A DNA stretch of 64,000 nucleotides. It comes from UBA2365 sp964594045. Lineage in GTDB: Bacteria > Bacteroidota > Bacteroidia > Chitinophagales > Saprospiraceae. How positions within the stretch are numbered: position 1 is the stretch's first letter; the number at the start of each line of letters is the position of its first letter. The notes beneath the pieces are model-generated. The model saw only the letters and a program-made list of their open reading frames with translations. It did no database searches and was not told where the DNA came from. A program made the position numbers and the translations under genes. The stretch lies in the NCBI GenBank assembly GCA_964594045.1, contig CAZQKR010000006.1:68664-132663 (forward strand). The letters are read 5' to 3'. Of the stretch, positions 6,654 through 16,091 are shown in pieces.

Positions 6654-8501
6654 TCACAACTCAAGGATCAATGCTGTTTTTCCAGTGATGTACAACTCAG
6701 TACCGATATCGATCACTTCACCTGTCAGTACATCTTTTCCTTTCTGATGGCCATCCGTCATTTCCCTGAAACGATCGGTTTTGATCCTCATGCCGTCCTT
6801 GTTGTTGTTGAGGACCACCATCACTTTTTTATGGTCATCGTATCTGAAATAAACATAAATATTGTCCTGGGGAACAAAATGCATCATTTTGCCAAAATGC
6901 AGCACAGGATTGTTTTTGCGGAAATTGAGTAATGTGGAGATGTGGTTGAATACCTCATTTTCCCTGATTGTCCGACCTGACGGAGTGAAGGCATCCCTCT
7001 TGTCCTCTTTCCATCCGCCCGGGAAATCCCTCCGGATATCACCGTCACCCTGTGATTTGGAACCTTCCATCATGATCTCTGTTCCGTAATAGATCTGTGG
7101 TATTCCCCTGGTGGTCAGCAAGAATGACAGGGCAAGTTTATAGTTGGCCACATCGTTTTTGACAGACTCGCTGTACCTGGTGATGTCATGATTGTCAAAC
7201 ATGACCATCAGATTGTATGGGTCTGCATACAGATAATCTGTGACCATTGAATAATAAAGCCTGGCTACACCCTTATCCCATCCTTGTTCAGTTTCGTTAA
7301 AGGCTTCAAAAAGCTGATCTGTAAGGCAAAAATCCATTACACTGGGCAAATAGGAATCATAACCGTCGTAGTTTGGTGTACCACTTTGCCAGTAAGCGAT
7401 CTCTGATGGTCGGTGCTGCCAGCATTCACCGACGATGTTGATGTTGGGGTATTCTTCCCGGATGGATCTGGTCCATTGCGCGATGTGCCATTTGTCATTA
7501 TAGGGATAGGTATCAATGCGCAGGCCGTCCAACCCGGCATATTCTATCCACCAGATCGCATTCTGGCTGAGGTACTTCAATAAATACGGATTGCTCTGGT
7601 TCAAATCCGGCATGGTTGTGTCAAACCAACCCCTGTTGTTCAGATCGAGATCGTAATTTGATGTGTAAGGATCATTCAGTGTACTCATCCGGTAATTGGT
7701 CCGGGTAAAGGACGGAAACTGATGTACCCAGTCCTTCATCGGCAGGTCGTTCATCCACCAATGCGAAATACCGCAGTGATTGGTCACATAATCCTTGATC
7801 AGTTTGATCCCGTATCGATCGCATTCATCTGCCAGTTTTTTGTACAATTCATTGCTGCCATAACGCGGATCTATTTTATAATAATCTGATGCGGCATAAC
7901 CGTGGTAACTGTATTTTGCTTCATCATCCAGCAAAAGGGGTGTAGGCCAAATCGCAGTTACGCCCAGTTCTGCCAGATAAGGTAAGCGATCGATCATGCC
8001 CTGAATGTCACCGCCATGCCTTCCTCCTTTATAGTCCCGGTTGCGCTTTTCCTTGGTGTCAGGGGTTGAGTCATTGCTTTCATCTCCGTTGGCAAAACGG
8101 TCAGGCATCAGCAGGTAAATCACATCTGAAGCGTCAAAACTCTTCCTTTGGGCTGAATTTTCTTCTCTTTTTTTGAGTTCGTATTCAAAAGGTATCTCTT
8201 TTTTATTTTTGCTTACCTTAAAAATATACTTTCCCGGTTGAATGCCCGGTTCCAGCACGATATTGACAAACAGGTAGTTGATGTTTTCCACCGTTTCAAC
8301 GCTTTTGATCCGGATCAGTTCATTGTTGCACGTGACCGAAGCGTTCCCGAGATCTTTGCCATACAGCATGAGCTGGAGTTCATGGTCATGCATTTCGGTC
8401 CACCAGAATGGAGGTTCGATCCGGTCAACAGACATTTTCTGGGAAAAAAGTAAAACATGGGTGAATAGGAAGAAAGTCATTAAAAGGAATGGCTTTTGCA
8501 T
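6654..8501 (-). CDS. Secreted GH13 alpha-amylase/neopullulanase (SusA-like)
   Basis: I place the start at ATG 8501, directly before a signal peptide (MQKPFLLMTFFLFTHVLLFS); 13 further upstream codons are open but not signal-like. The 615-residue protein has an N-terminal β-sandwich as in cyclomaltodextrinases (22-112), then a GH13 barrel. Conserved regions: DYVTNH (237-242), GLRID with nucleophile D330, VGEC with acid/base E359, and FDNHD with the transition-state D439. LMPDRFANGD (131-140) is the calcium-site-like segment of SusA-type enzymes. The last 80 residues form the C-terminal β-domain. It should hydrolyse α-1,4 (and perhaps α-1,6) glucans in the periplasm or outside. No SusB-G genes are adjacent. 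GalM lies nearby but in another transcription unit. Confidence 0.9.
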   Translation of the reverse strand: MQKPFLLMTFFLFTHVLLFSQKMSVDRIEPPFWWTEMHDHELQLMLYGKDLGNASVTCNNELIRIKSVETVENINYLFVNIVLEPGIQPGKYIFKVSKNKKEIPFEYELKKREENSAQRKSFDASDVIYLLMPDRFANGDESNDSTPDTKEKRNRDYKGGRHGGDIQGMIDRLPYLAELGVTAIWPTPLLLDDEAKYSYHGYAASDYYKIDPRYGSNELYKKLADECDRYGIKLIKDYVTNHCGISHWWMNDLPMKDWVHQFPSFTRTNYRMSTLNDPYTSNYDLDLNNRGWFDTTMPDLNQSNPYLLKYLSQNAIWWIEYAGLDGLRIDTYPYNDKWHIAQWTRSIREEYPNINIVGECWQHRPSEIAYWQSGTPNYDGYDSYLPSVMDFCLTDQLFEAFNETEQGWDKGVARLYYSMVTDYLYADPYNLMVMFDNHDITRYSESVKNDVANYKLALSFLLTTRGIPQIYYGTEIMMEGSKSQGDGDIRRDFPGGWKEDKRDAFTPSGRTIRENEVFNHISTLLNFRKNNPVLHFGKMMHFVPQDNIYVYFRYDDHKKVMVVLNNNKDGMRIKTDRFREMTDGHQKGKDVLTGEVIDIGTELYITGKTALILEL

Positions 8502-8550
8502 AATTTCATGTTTATTGATCAAATAGCATTTATCCCGCAAAGATAATAAT

Positions 8551-8911
8551 GATCCAATTATCTAATGATCTGATTATCTAATGATCTGATGATCTAATGA
8601 TCTAATTATCTAATGATCTAATTATCTGATGATCTGATGATCTAATGATCTAATGATCTGATGATCTAATGATCTGATTATCTAATGATCTGATTATCTA
8701 ATGATCTAATTATCTAATGATCTAATTATCTAATGCTCTAAATATTAGAATATTATAGCATTAGATCATTTGAACATTATAGCATTTGAACATTTGAACA
8801 TTATAGCATTTGAAAATTATAGCATTAGATCATTTGAACATTAGATCATTTGAACATTAGATCATTTGAACATTAGATCATTTGAACATTGGATCATTTG
8901 AAAATTTGAAC
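8551..8911. repeat. Octamer tandem array with mirror-inverted halves
   Basis: Left half 8551-8742: 24 contiguous octamers of the form (G/T)ATCT(A/G)AT, mostly GATCTAAT, GATCTGAT and TATCTAAT, ending in GCTCTAAA. Right half 8744-8911: 21 octamers, mainly ATTAGATC, ATTTGAAC and ATTATAGC. ATTAGATC is the exact reverse complement of GATCTAAT, so the halves form a long imperfect fold-back around 8743. The array fills the whole gap between the lyase stop and the amylase leader. It is neither CRISPR (no spacers) nor coding. Confidence 0.9.
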
Positions 8912-8912
8912 A

Positions 8913-10442
8913 TTAAAACTCTGCCAGATCTCCGACAACTTTTTCCACTTCTTCCAAAATCTCCCTGGATTTGACCAAAGCTTTCATCTTGGTATGGTCG
9001 TCATACAAAGGTCTGTCTATGTCAAGGAATTCCACATACCTGCGGATCACTTCCTTTGCTTTGCTGACACCGGCACCGAATTGGTATTCCCTGAAATCCA
9101 AAGCCTGGGCAGCAGCCATGAATTCAATACCCAAAATTCCATAGGCATTGTCCAGGATCTGGAAATTCTTGATGGCTGTGTTCATTCCCATACTGACAAA
9201 ATCTTCCTGGTCTGCGGCGGCAGGAATGGATTGGATCGAAGCAGGCGCACTCAGAATTCGTTGTTCCACGATCAGCATATCTGCTGTGTACTGGCTGAGC
9301 ATCAGCCCGGAGAACATGCCGGCTCCCTTGGTCAGAAAAGCAGGTAATCCTACACTCAATGCCGGGTTATTCAACCGGTTCATCCGCCTTTCAGACATTA
9401 CACAAACCATGGTGATGGCAGCGCCTGCCATGTCCATCGGTAAGGCAACGGGTGTTCCCTGGAAATTGGCACCTGACAACTGCAGGTTTTCATCCGGGAA
9501 AAAGATCGGGTTGTCTCCGACACCGTTCAATTCAATTTCAACCTGGGACCGCGCATATTCCAATGCATCGTGTGCCGCGCCGATCACCTGTGGCGTGGAA
9601 CGCATGGAATAGGCATCCTGAACCTTGCATTTTACTTTTTGTTCTTTCAGATCACCACCTGCAACCAGTTTGTTGATCGCCTGTGCGCTTCTGACCGCGC
9701 CTTTGAAACCGCGAACTTCATGCAACTTGGCAATATAAGGCTTCATATTGGCTTTTAAGGCTTCCAGTGACATGGCTGCTGCGATCTCGGCCTGTTTCAG
9801 GAACCTTTCGGCATCATACAGGAAAAGTGCGCTCATGGCAGTCAGCATGTTGGAACCGTTGATCGTTGCCAGGCCATCTCTGGCTTTCAGACCCGGGATG
9901 GGAATTCCTGCCTTGTCCATCGCTTCCTTGCCATCCAGGAGTTCGCCCCTGTAAAAAGCCTTTCCTTCTCCCAGCATCAGCAAGGCGATCTGGGACATCG
10001 GGGCAAGGTCGCCGCTGGCACCGACTGAACCTTTCTGGCATACAAACGGCGTGACCCCTTTATTCAGCATGTCCACAAGTGTCTGTGTGATCTCCAGTCT
10101 GCAACCGCTGTTGCCGTGAGCATGTACATTGATCCTGCCCAACATGGCGCCACGTACATATTCAATGGGCGCAGGATCACCTATGCCGGCAGCATGGTTA
10201 TAGATCAGATATTTTTGAAAATCCTTGACCTGATCATCGGTCAGCACCACTTCTGAAAACTCACCGATCCCGGTGTTGACCCCATACATGATCTCTCTGG
10301 CAACGATCTTTTTTTCCAGCATTGCCCTGCATGCCAGGATCCGCTTTTCTGCTGCCGCATCAAGTTGAACTTTCCTGCCGTTTCTGGCCACTTCGTGCAC
10401 GTCTTCAATCCTGAGCCCTGCACCTGTAATTATTAATGTCAT
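8913..10442 (-). CDS. hutH: HAL/PAL-family amino acid ammonia-lyase (HutH-like)
   Basis: A 509-residue MIO-containing lyase that removes ammonia from an aromatic amino acid, giving urocanate if the substrate is histidine. The MIO-forming triad is A142-S143-G144 in GSVGASGDLAP and the catalytic Tyr is Y53 (YGVNTGIG). The position that gives histidine selectivity in HutH is His here (YNHAAGIG, H83), and an acidic residue (D in ILDNAYG) sits where HutH has a Glu. On the other hand, the C-terminal SMGMNTAIKN differs from the classic SMAPAAGRRL of HutH. Histidine is therefore likely but not certain. No hutU, hutI or formimidoyl genes are in the window. The gene is monocistronic, with its 3' end touching the octamer array. 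Confidence 0.8.
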   Translation of the reverse strand: MTLIITGAGLRIEDVHEVARNGRKVQLDAAAEKRILACRAMLEKKIVAREIMYGVNTGIGEFSEVVLTDDQVKDFQKYLIYNHAAGIGDPAPIEYVRGAMLGRINVHAHGNSGCRLEITQTLVDMLNKGVTPFVCQKGSVGASGDLAPMSQIALLMLGEGKAFYRGELLDGKEAMDKAGIPIPGLKARDGLATINGSNMLTAMSALFLYDAERFLKQAEIAAAMSLEALKANMKPYIAKLHEVRGFKGAVRSAQAINKLVAGGDLKEQKVKCKVQDAYSMRSTPQVIGAAHDALEYARSQVEIELNGVGDNPIFFPDENLQLSGANFQGTPVALPMDMAGAAITMVCVMSERRMNRLNNPALSVGLPAFLTKGAGMFSGLMLSQYTADMLIVEQRILSAPASIQSIPAAADQEDFVSMGMNTAIKNFQILDNAYGILGIEFMAAAQALDFREYQFGAGVSKAKEVIRRYVEFLDIDRPLYDDHTKMKALVKSREILEEVEKVVGDLAEF

Positions 10443-10824
10443 ATGATTGTTTTTTATTTGTTTTCTTTGGCTATATGGAATCTTTGATTAAAAATATTGA
10501 CTATGTAATCGTATGTCAGTATTTTTTATGTTGATTTCATTAATGAAAATTTTTGTTAATTTTAGTGCGTAAAAATATGGATTATTAACCAAATATGAAA
10601 GCTTTGATTTTGTTTTCAAACGCCAATTAGAATGATTATAATTAAGATGTTAGAACGAAATTTGAAGTAGCCTGATTATTGAGGACTTACGAAATATAAT
10701 TTTATGAATAATATTTTCAAAGTTAGATTTCAGAATAAATATTTAAGATAATTACTTTTACTGTATAATAAATTTGACCGGCTTTTTAATAAAATCCTGA
10801 TTGGTTTGAGTGGAAGCTGGATGA
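10443..10824. promoter_or_regulatory. Divergent intergenic region (lyase / galM)
   Basis: 380 AT-rich bases between divergent genes, so both promoters should lie here. TAAATTTG at 10769-10776 fits the -7 consensus for galM, but no TTG sits at the right distance. I see no clear operator or riboswitch. Confidence 0.35.
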
Positions 10825-11928
10825 ATGAAGTTAAAAAAAACAACAAAAAGCAATATGGCACAAATTGAAAAGATCACTCAGAAAGTCTTCGGACAAATGC
10901 CCGACGGAAAGCCCATTGATAAGTTCACCTTACGAAACAATAACGGAATGGAAGTTAATTTGATCACCTACGGTGGCTCCATCACCGGGATCAGGGTTCC
11001 GGACAGACAGGGTGTATTGGGTGATGTGGTGCTTGGTTTTGATGACCTCGAAACCTATCTGGAGCATGATGCATTTTTTGGAGCCATAGTAGGGAGATTT
11101 GCCAACAGGATCGGGAGAGGCAGGTTGATCCTGGATGGTAAGGAATATCAGTTAACTCTGAATTTACCGCCCAATCACCTGCACGGTGGTGACAAGGGTT
11201 TCGGAAGGGCTGTCTGGAAAGCTGTCATTCCGGAAGACAGTCTGGATCCGGCTGTTGAAATGCACTATCTCAGCAAGGATATGGAAGAAGGCTATCCCGG
11301 CAACCTTCAGGTGAAAACCCGCTATACCTTAACAGATAACAATGAACTGGTGATGGAGACCGAAGCCACAACCGATAAAAAAACGGTGGTCAATATCACT
11401 TTTCATCCGTATTTCAACCTTTCCGGACAGGCAGATCAGAATATACTGGACCATCAATTGACAATTCTTGCTTCCAACATACTGGAGACGGATGAAGGGT
11501 TGATCCCTACAGGCAAATTGCGCAAAGTTCACCAAACACCTTTTGATTTTCTGAATCCAAAAAGCATTGGCAGGGATATTGGAAATGACGATCCGGCTTT
11601 GAAACAGGGAAATGGCTATGATCATTGCTACGCTCTGGACCGGACAGGGGGTGACTACAGCCTTGCAGCAGAAATACACGATCCCCTGAGTGGCAGGAGT
11701 ATGGAATTGTTCACAGACAAGCCAGGTCTGCAATTTTATACGGCAAATTGGCTGGATCATTCATGGAGGGCTAAAGGAAGTAATATTACATATGGTCCGA
11801 GAACAGCATTCTGTCTTGAACCACAGCTTTTTCCCGATGCGCCCAACAGGCCTGAATTTGCATCTGCGGTTCTGGAGCCGGGAGAGGTGTACAGGACAAA
11901 AACTGCTTTTCGTTTTGGTGTGAAATGA
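10825..11928 (+). CDS. galM: Aldose 1-epimerase (mutarotase)
   Basis: Interconverts α and β anomers of galactose or glucose in sugar catabolism. The 367-residue product (357 if the ATG at 10855, MAQIEK, is used) has the galactose mutarotase motifs: GRFANRIG, the substrate-binding His in NHLHGG, the catalytic His in TFHPYFNL and the catalytic Glu in CLEPQLFPDAPN. No signal peptide is visible in the first 40 residues, so it is probably cytoplasmic, although several relatives are periplasmic. It stands alone: the neighbours are a divergent lyase and an alkaline phosphatase 246 bases downstream. Length is typical of the family. Confidence 0.93.
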   Translation: MKLKKTTKSNMAQIEKITQKVFGQMPDGKPIDKFTLRNNNGMEVNLITYGGSITGIRVPDRQGVLGDVVLGFDDLETYLEHDAFFGAIVGRFANRIGRGRLILDGKEYQLTLNLPPNHLHGGDKGFGRAVWKAVIPEDSLDPAVEMHYLSKDMEEGYPGNLQVKTRYTLTDNNELVMETEATTDKKTVVNITFHPYFNLSGQADQNILDHQLTILASNILETDEGLIPTGKLRKVHQTPFDFLNPKSIGRDIGNDDPALKQGNGYDHCYALDRTGGDYSLAAEIHDPLSGRSMELFTDKPGLQFYTANWLDHSWRAKGSNITYGPRTAFCLEPQLFPDAPNRPEFASAVLEPGEVYRTKTAFRFGVK

Positions 11929-12174
11929 TGGAGTATTTTGAGAGATTTCGTGTCAGGTAATTGGAGATCCCTTTTGATTTTGAATTGATTTGATGCTTCA
12001 GAGGACTTATTTATTTTGAATAAATTGTTAAGTTTCAGGTTTTGCCATGCTTTTTTTGCTTTTATCAAATTCTAAGTGTTTTTTTACAGCCAAATAGGAT
12101 GCTTAGTTGTTATATAGCTTAAAAGCAATTCTTTTGAATAAATATTTTAAACATAAAAGGTAATTAATTTCGAA

Positions 12175-13578
12175 ATGAAAAAATTCATTTTTGCAGGATT
12201 AGCTTTCATATTATTCTTCCAGCTCTCCGCCCAGAAACCTAAATACATTTTCTTCTTCATCGGAGACGGAATGGGCCTGGTACAGGCAAAAATAACAGAC
12301 GAATATTTCAGGGAACAGTATGGAGACAGTTTGTCTTTTCTGCGGTTTTATGACAACGGATTTCAAACCACGCATTCTGCCAGTTCCAAAGTCACGGATT
12401 CAGCAGCCGCCGGGACTGCATTGGCAACAGGTTTTAAAACCAACAACGGTTCGATCTGCATCGGACCGAATGGGATCGACTCCCTGGAGAGCTATACCTA
12501 TAAAGCGAAAAGGAAAGGATTCAGGATCGGTATTGTGACCAGCGTATCCATCGATCACGCCACTCCGGCCTCGTTTTATGCCAAAGCAAGCGGCAGGAGT
12601 TCATACAATAACATCGCCATGCAATTGCCGAAAACGGGTTTTGATTATTTTGCAGGCGGAACATTTCTGGAACCTGCCGGAGAAAGCGGCAATGCATTTC
12701 AGGCGCTAAAAAACTATGGATACAGATTGATCACCAGTCCTGACAGCCTTAAATATGTACCCGGAATGGGGCCAAAAGTCTGTGTTTTGGATCCGCAAAA
12801 GGAGCTGTTTTATGGAATTGACCGGGAAGCAGGACGATTTACATTGGCTCAACTGACCAAAACGGGCATTGAAGCACTTTACAATCCAAAAGGATTTTTT
12901 ATGATGGTGGAAGGCGGAAAGATCGACTGGACTTCTCATGCCAATGATCCGGCGTCAACGGTTTATGAGACCATCGAATTTGAAAAAGCCGTTAGGGAAG
13001 CACTTGATTTTTATCAAAAGCATCCTGAGGAAACACTCATCATCGTTTCCGCTGACCATGAGACTGGTGGAATGGCTCTGGGTTCAACGCTGACCGGTTA
13101 TGCTGCCAACCTAAAATTATTACACCAACAACCTATGTCCAATGTCTCTTTTGAAAAAGTGGTTGCCGGTGAATTTGAAGGCAGGAAAGTGAATATGGAA
13201 AATGCCATGTCTCTGTTGGAGAAATACTATCATGTTGGCATGGATGACGGCATCGCATTCAATGGTTATGACAGCTTGCGTCTTCAGAGAGCCTGTGAAT
13301 ACATCAATTTTCCTGAGAAATATCCGGATCGCAGGGAAACCATGAAGCTGTTCAATTCCAATAAAAACGCTGCAAAATTTGCGGTTAAAGACAGGTTGCC
13401 TGCCATCATTCACACGATGAATGTGATCCTGTCGGAAAAAGCCGGAATAGGGTGGACGACACATTCCCATTCTGGTGTGCCTGTGCCGGTTTATGCCAAA
13501 GGTGCAGGAAGTGCGGGATTCAATGGTTTCTACGACAATACGGATCTGGCAAAGAAGATCGCTGGATTGTTTGAATAG
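12175..13578 (+). CDS. Secreted alkaline phosphatase
   Basis: A periplasmic or extracellular phosphomonoesterase of 467 residues. The signal peptide is residues 1-19 with likely cleavage at SAQ. Metal ligands and nucleophile are all visible: D31 (IGDGMG), the nucleophile S76 (VTDSAAAGTA), D127-H128-T130 (IDHATP), the Glu of VEGGKIDWTSH, ADHETGG, and the late His of THSHSGVPVPVYAKG. The order and spacing match PhoA-type enzymes. About 110 residues between ADHETGG and HSHSGV form the insertion common in these proteins. A PhoB-like regulator is 7 kb away, but no Pho box can be claimed. No neighbour overlaps it. Confidence 0.93.
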   Translation: MKKFIFAGLAFILFFQLSAQKPKYIFFFIGDGMGLVQAKITDEYFREQYGDSLSFLRFYDNGFQTTHSASSKVTDSAAAGTALATGFKTNNGSICIGPNGIDSLESYTYKAKRKGFRIGIVTSVSIDHATPASFYAKASGRSSYNNIAMQLPKTGFDYFAGGTFLEPAGESGNAFQALKNYGYRLITSPDSLKYVPGMGPKVCVLDPQKELFYGIDREAGRFTLAQLTKTGIEALYNPKGFFMMVEGGKIDWTSHANDPASTVYETIEFEKAVREALDFYQKHPEETLIIVSADHETGGMALGSTLTGYAANLKLLHQQPMSNVSFEKVVAGEFEGRKVNMENAMSLLEKYYHVGMDDGIAFNGYDSLRLQRACEYINFPEKYPDRRETMKLFNSNKNAAKFAVKDRLPAIIHTMNVILSEKAGIGWTTHSHSGVPVPVYAKGAGSAGFNGFYDNTDLAKKIAGLFE

Positions 13579-13855
13579 GGCTTGTTGCTTATATTTGAGG
13601 TCAATTTGCAGATCTTTCCTCGTGATCAGGAATGCTCATTTTTTAACCACAAGGGACACCAGGTTACACAAAGAAGATAGACAATGATTTTGAGGAAAAA
13701 GAATCAATCATTGCTTTAAAAAACAAAAAGTATGGTTGAGCAGATATGTTCAGTCAACCGGTCTTCAGAAAAAAGAAACAAAAGAACAATTTCTGTGAAC
13801 TGTGAGCATATTTGAACAACTCGAACCAAGAAACAATTCAAACAGCCTTCCTGTT

Positions 13856-14779
13856 TTACATAAAAAAGATCCCCACACCCATAACTGCCACTATGGAACC
13901 CGCAACTTCCATCCAGCTGACTTTTTCTTTCAGCAAAATGATGGCCGGAGGAATGATCAGCACCGGGACAATGGCCATGATGGTGGAAGCTATGCCAACG
14001 GTCGTGTATTTGACCGACAGCAGTGAAAGATAGACTCCGATGAAAGGCCCGAAAGTGGAGCCCATCAGGATAAAAATCAGGGTTTTCCTGCTTGAAAATG
14101 CTTTTTTGAACATGATGAGTTTGCCAGCGAACAAAATAAATATACCAAATGCTATGCTGGCAGCGATGATCCTGATCTGGGTTGCGCCGAATACCGGGTA
14201 ACCCGACATGCCGTATTTGCTGATGACCAGTCCGCCTCCCTGTCCGATGGCCCCGAGAAATGCGTAAAAAATACCCCTGGGAGAGTACTTGATTTTCATT
14301 CTGCGGTTTTTTGCAGCCGCAGGATCGTTATCTCTTTTGTCCACGACAACCATGATGATGCCTGTAAGCGTAACTGTCATGGCAAGCAGGGCCTGTCCTG
14401 ACATGGTCTCTCCGAGTGCCATCCAGCTGAAAAACGCCGCGATAGGAGGGCTGAGTGACATGATCAGCATGGAAATCCGTGCGCTGACATATTCGTAGGA
14501 TTTGAACAGGAAAAAATCCCCGAAAATAAAACCTACCAAACCGGACAGGCTCATCCAGATCCACACTTTGCGAGGTGCGTCAAGAGGCAGGAAATAACCG
14601 TTGATGATCAGTGAAACCACAGCATAAATGATCAGGGCGATGAACATCCGAAGGATATTGACCTGCAAGGATCCGGCTCTGCCCGTTGCCCGCTGGAAGG
14701 ATAAGGCGCTGACAGTCCAGCACATGGCTGTGGCCAATGCCACGATTTCTCCTGTATGGCTTTGAAACATGAGATCCAT
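13856..14779 (-). CDS. EamA-family (DMT superfamily) transporter
   Basis: An inner-membrane metabolite exporter of the RhaT/EamA type, 307 residues from ATG 14779 (MDLMFQSHTG). The longer open frame up to 14872 adds a charged 31-residue leader that does not look real. About ten transmembrane helices are arranged as two EamA repeats. The second repeat begins near SPRGIFYAFLGAIGQG and ends with VSWMEVAGSIVAVMGVGIF, a typical closing motif. A lysine/asparagine-rich loop (about 148-165) joins the repeats. The substrate cannot be predicted. The 270 bases downstream carry only a short CACAAAG-type repeat. Confidence 0.88.
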   Translation of the reverse strand: MDLMFQSHTGEIVALATAMCWTVSALSFQRATGRAGSLQVNILRMFIALIIYAVVSLIINGYFLPLDAPRKVWIWMSLSGLVGFIFGDFFLFKSYEYVSARISMLIMSLSPPIAAFFSWMALGETMSGQALLAMTVTLTGIIMVVVDKRDNDPAAAKNRRMKIKYSPRGIFYAFLGAIGQGGGLVISKYGMSGYPVFGATQIRIIAASIAFGIFILFAGKLIMFKKAFSSRKTLIFILMGSTFGPFIGVYLSLLSVKYTTVGIASTIMAIVPVLIIPPAIILLKEKVSWMEVAGSIVAVMGVGIFFM

Positions 14780-15180
14780 TTTGGTGCAAATGTAGGTTTT
14801 TGGATGAAAATTGCTAGAAAGATTTTTCTTTTGTCGTGACAGGAATACGGCTTTCCATTGTACCAAAATCAAAAAACCTCCCTGTTGTGTGACATACGCT
14901 TTGAAAACATGCCTCTACCGTCAGCTCGCATCATAACGCGACCGTTAGCCCAATCACAGCATATCCAGCGACCAACAAAAAAAGCCAAATAAATTGTATT
15001 TCACCAAAGCATCCTGATCACTATAATACATCCAATGTTCACAAAACAACAGTTTTCCTGCCGACATAGCCATAGAAAACTGTATATTTGTCACTGTTAA
15101 GGGCATATGTGATGCGCCCCGACATTAGACAGTACACCCCGACGATATATTATATACGATAAAACAAAAAAAACCAGAAT
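14780..15180. other. Intergenic region before transposase remnant
   Basis: About 400 bases without a recognisable gene. TATATTTG near 15078-15085 fits the -7 consensus and may have driven the transposase. No terminal inverted repeat is apparent, as expected for IS200/RAYT elements. Confidence 0.35.
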
Positions 15181-15801
15181 ATGACCTACGATCCAACAAA
15201 ACACCACCGCCGCAGTATCCGCCTCAAGGGATACGATTATTCCCGGGCAGGTTTATATTTTATTACCATTTGCACACAAAACCGCACATTTTTGTTCGGA
15301 TAAATTAAAAATGGCCAAATGATCTTAAACCAATATGGACAAATTGCAACCAACGAATGGATGAAAACAACCGAAATACGTAACAATGTTGAATTGGGTG
15401 AATTTATCATCATGCCGAACCACATTCATGGCATCATCCGGTTATTGGGCAGGGGCGAATTGCATTCGCCCTTATTATCGGGCGAATGCAATTCGCCCGA
15501 TAATAATAGGGGCGTATACGATACATCCCAAAATAAAATGGGCGAATTGCATTCGCCCCAACGGTCGCCCGATAATAATAGGGGCAAATTCCATTCGCCC
15601 CAACAGACCATAGGGGCAATCGTTCGCGGTTATAAATCGGCGGTAACAAGGCAAATCGGATTATTGGGATTTAAGGAAAAATTATGGCAACGCAATTATT
15701 ACGAGCACATCATCCGGAATGAACGGGCGTATTTCAAAATTTCGGCATATATCAGAAACAACCCCGCAAATTGGGATAAAAAACCATTAAATAAACGATG
15801 A
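15181..15801 (+). pseudogene. IS200-like/RAYT (REP-associated tyrosine) transposase, in-frame stop
   Basis: The frame starts at ATG 15181 (MTYDPTKHHRRSIRLKGYDY) and reads through to 15801 in one frame except for TAA at 15301-15303. The expected residue there is Glu (FGEI), so a single G-to-T change explains it. The second part, from ATG 15319, keeps the HUH nuclease motif (IMPNHIHGII), the catalytic Tyr (RGYKSAVTR) and the C-terminal YYEHIIRNERAY. Between HUH and Tyr is a 50-residue insert read from palindromic DNA (GELHSP, GECNSP, GKFHSP). Related enzymes mobilise single-stranded REP hairpins. The stop removes 40 N-terminal residues including the first β-strand, so it is probably inactive. 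Confidence 0.85.
15453..15601. repeat. Four REP-like palindromes inside the transposase frame
   Basis: GGGCGAAT/ATTCGCCC hairpins occur at 15453-15471, 15480-15498, 15540-15558 and, imperfectly, 15581-15601. The second is extended to 16-bp perfect arms (15472-15487 and 15491-15506) around GCA. CGATAATAATAGGGGC-like spacers also repeat. All keep the reading frame open and encode G-E-x-x-S-P peptides. Confidence 0.9.
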
Positions 15802-16045
15802 CCTTATCAAAATATAAAGAGCCATACCTCACCAAGCATTAAGCAATTATTTGAGACATTAAAAGAATTAAATTTTGCCGGGATCAGCGATTGCAAGCTT
15901 CAGCCAACAAAGCTTTCGGATTGGTCAGCGGCTGGCATGATCGGAACGACCAGAAATACGTAACTTGTTTTTTACCAGTTGCTTAACATGAATTTTTTTT
16001 TCGAAAAACCTGCAGAACATTTCATTTTATTGAAATTTTTTAGTA

Positions 16046-16053
16046 TAATTTTG
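16046..16053 (+). promoter_or_regulatory. Candidate -7 element TAATTTTG
   Basis: It fits TAnnTTTG, 38 bases before the ATG of the small secreted protein. No convincing -33 TTG is present. Confidence 0.3.
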
Positions 16054-16091
16054 TAGATAGGTCCTTATTTATTAACCAAATAAAAAGTATC

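Noticed and set aside
8551..8911. CRISPR array
   Set aside because: Units are 8 bp, contiguous and without spacers; no cas genes are near.
15426..15649. Minus-strand frames opposite the transposase
   Set aside because: They stay open only because the DNA is palindromic; the + strand carries the HUH and Tyr motifs.
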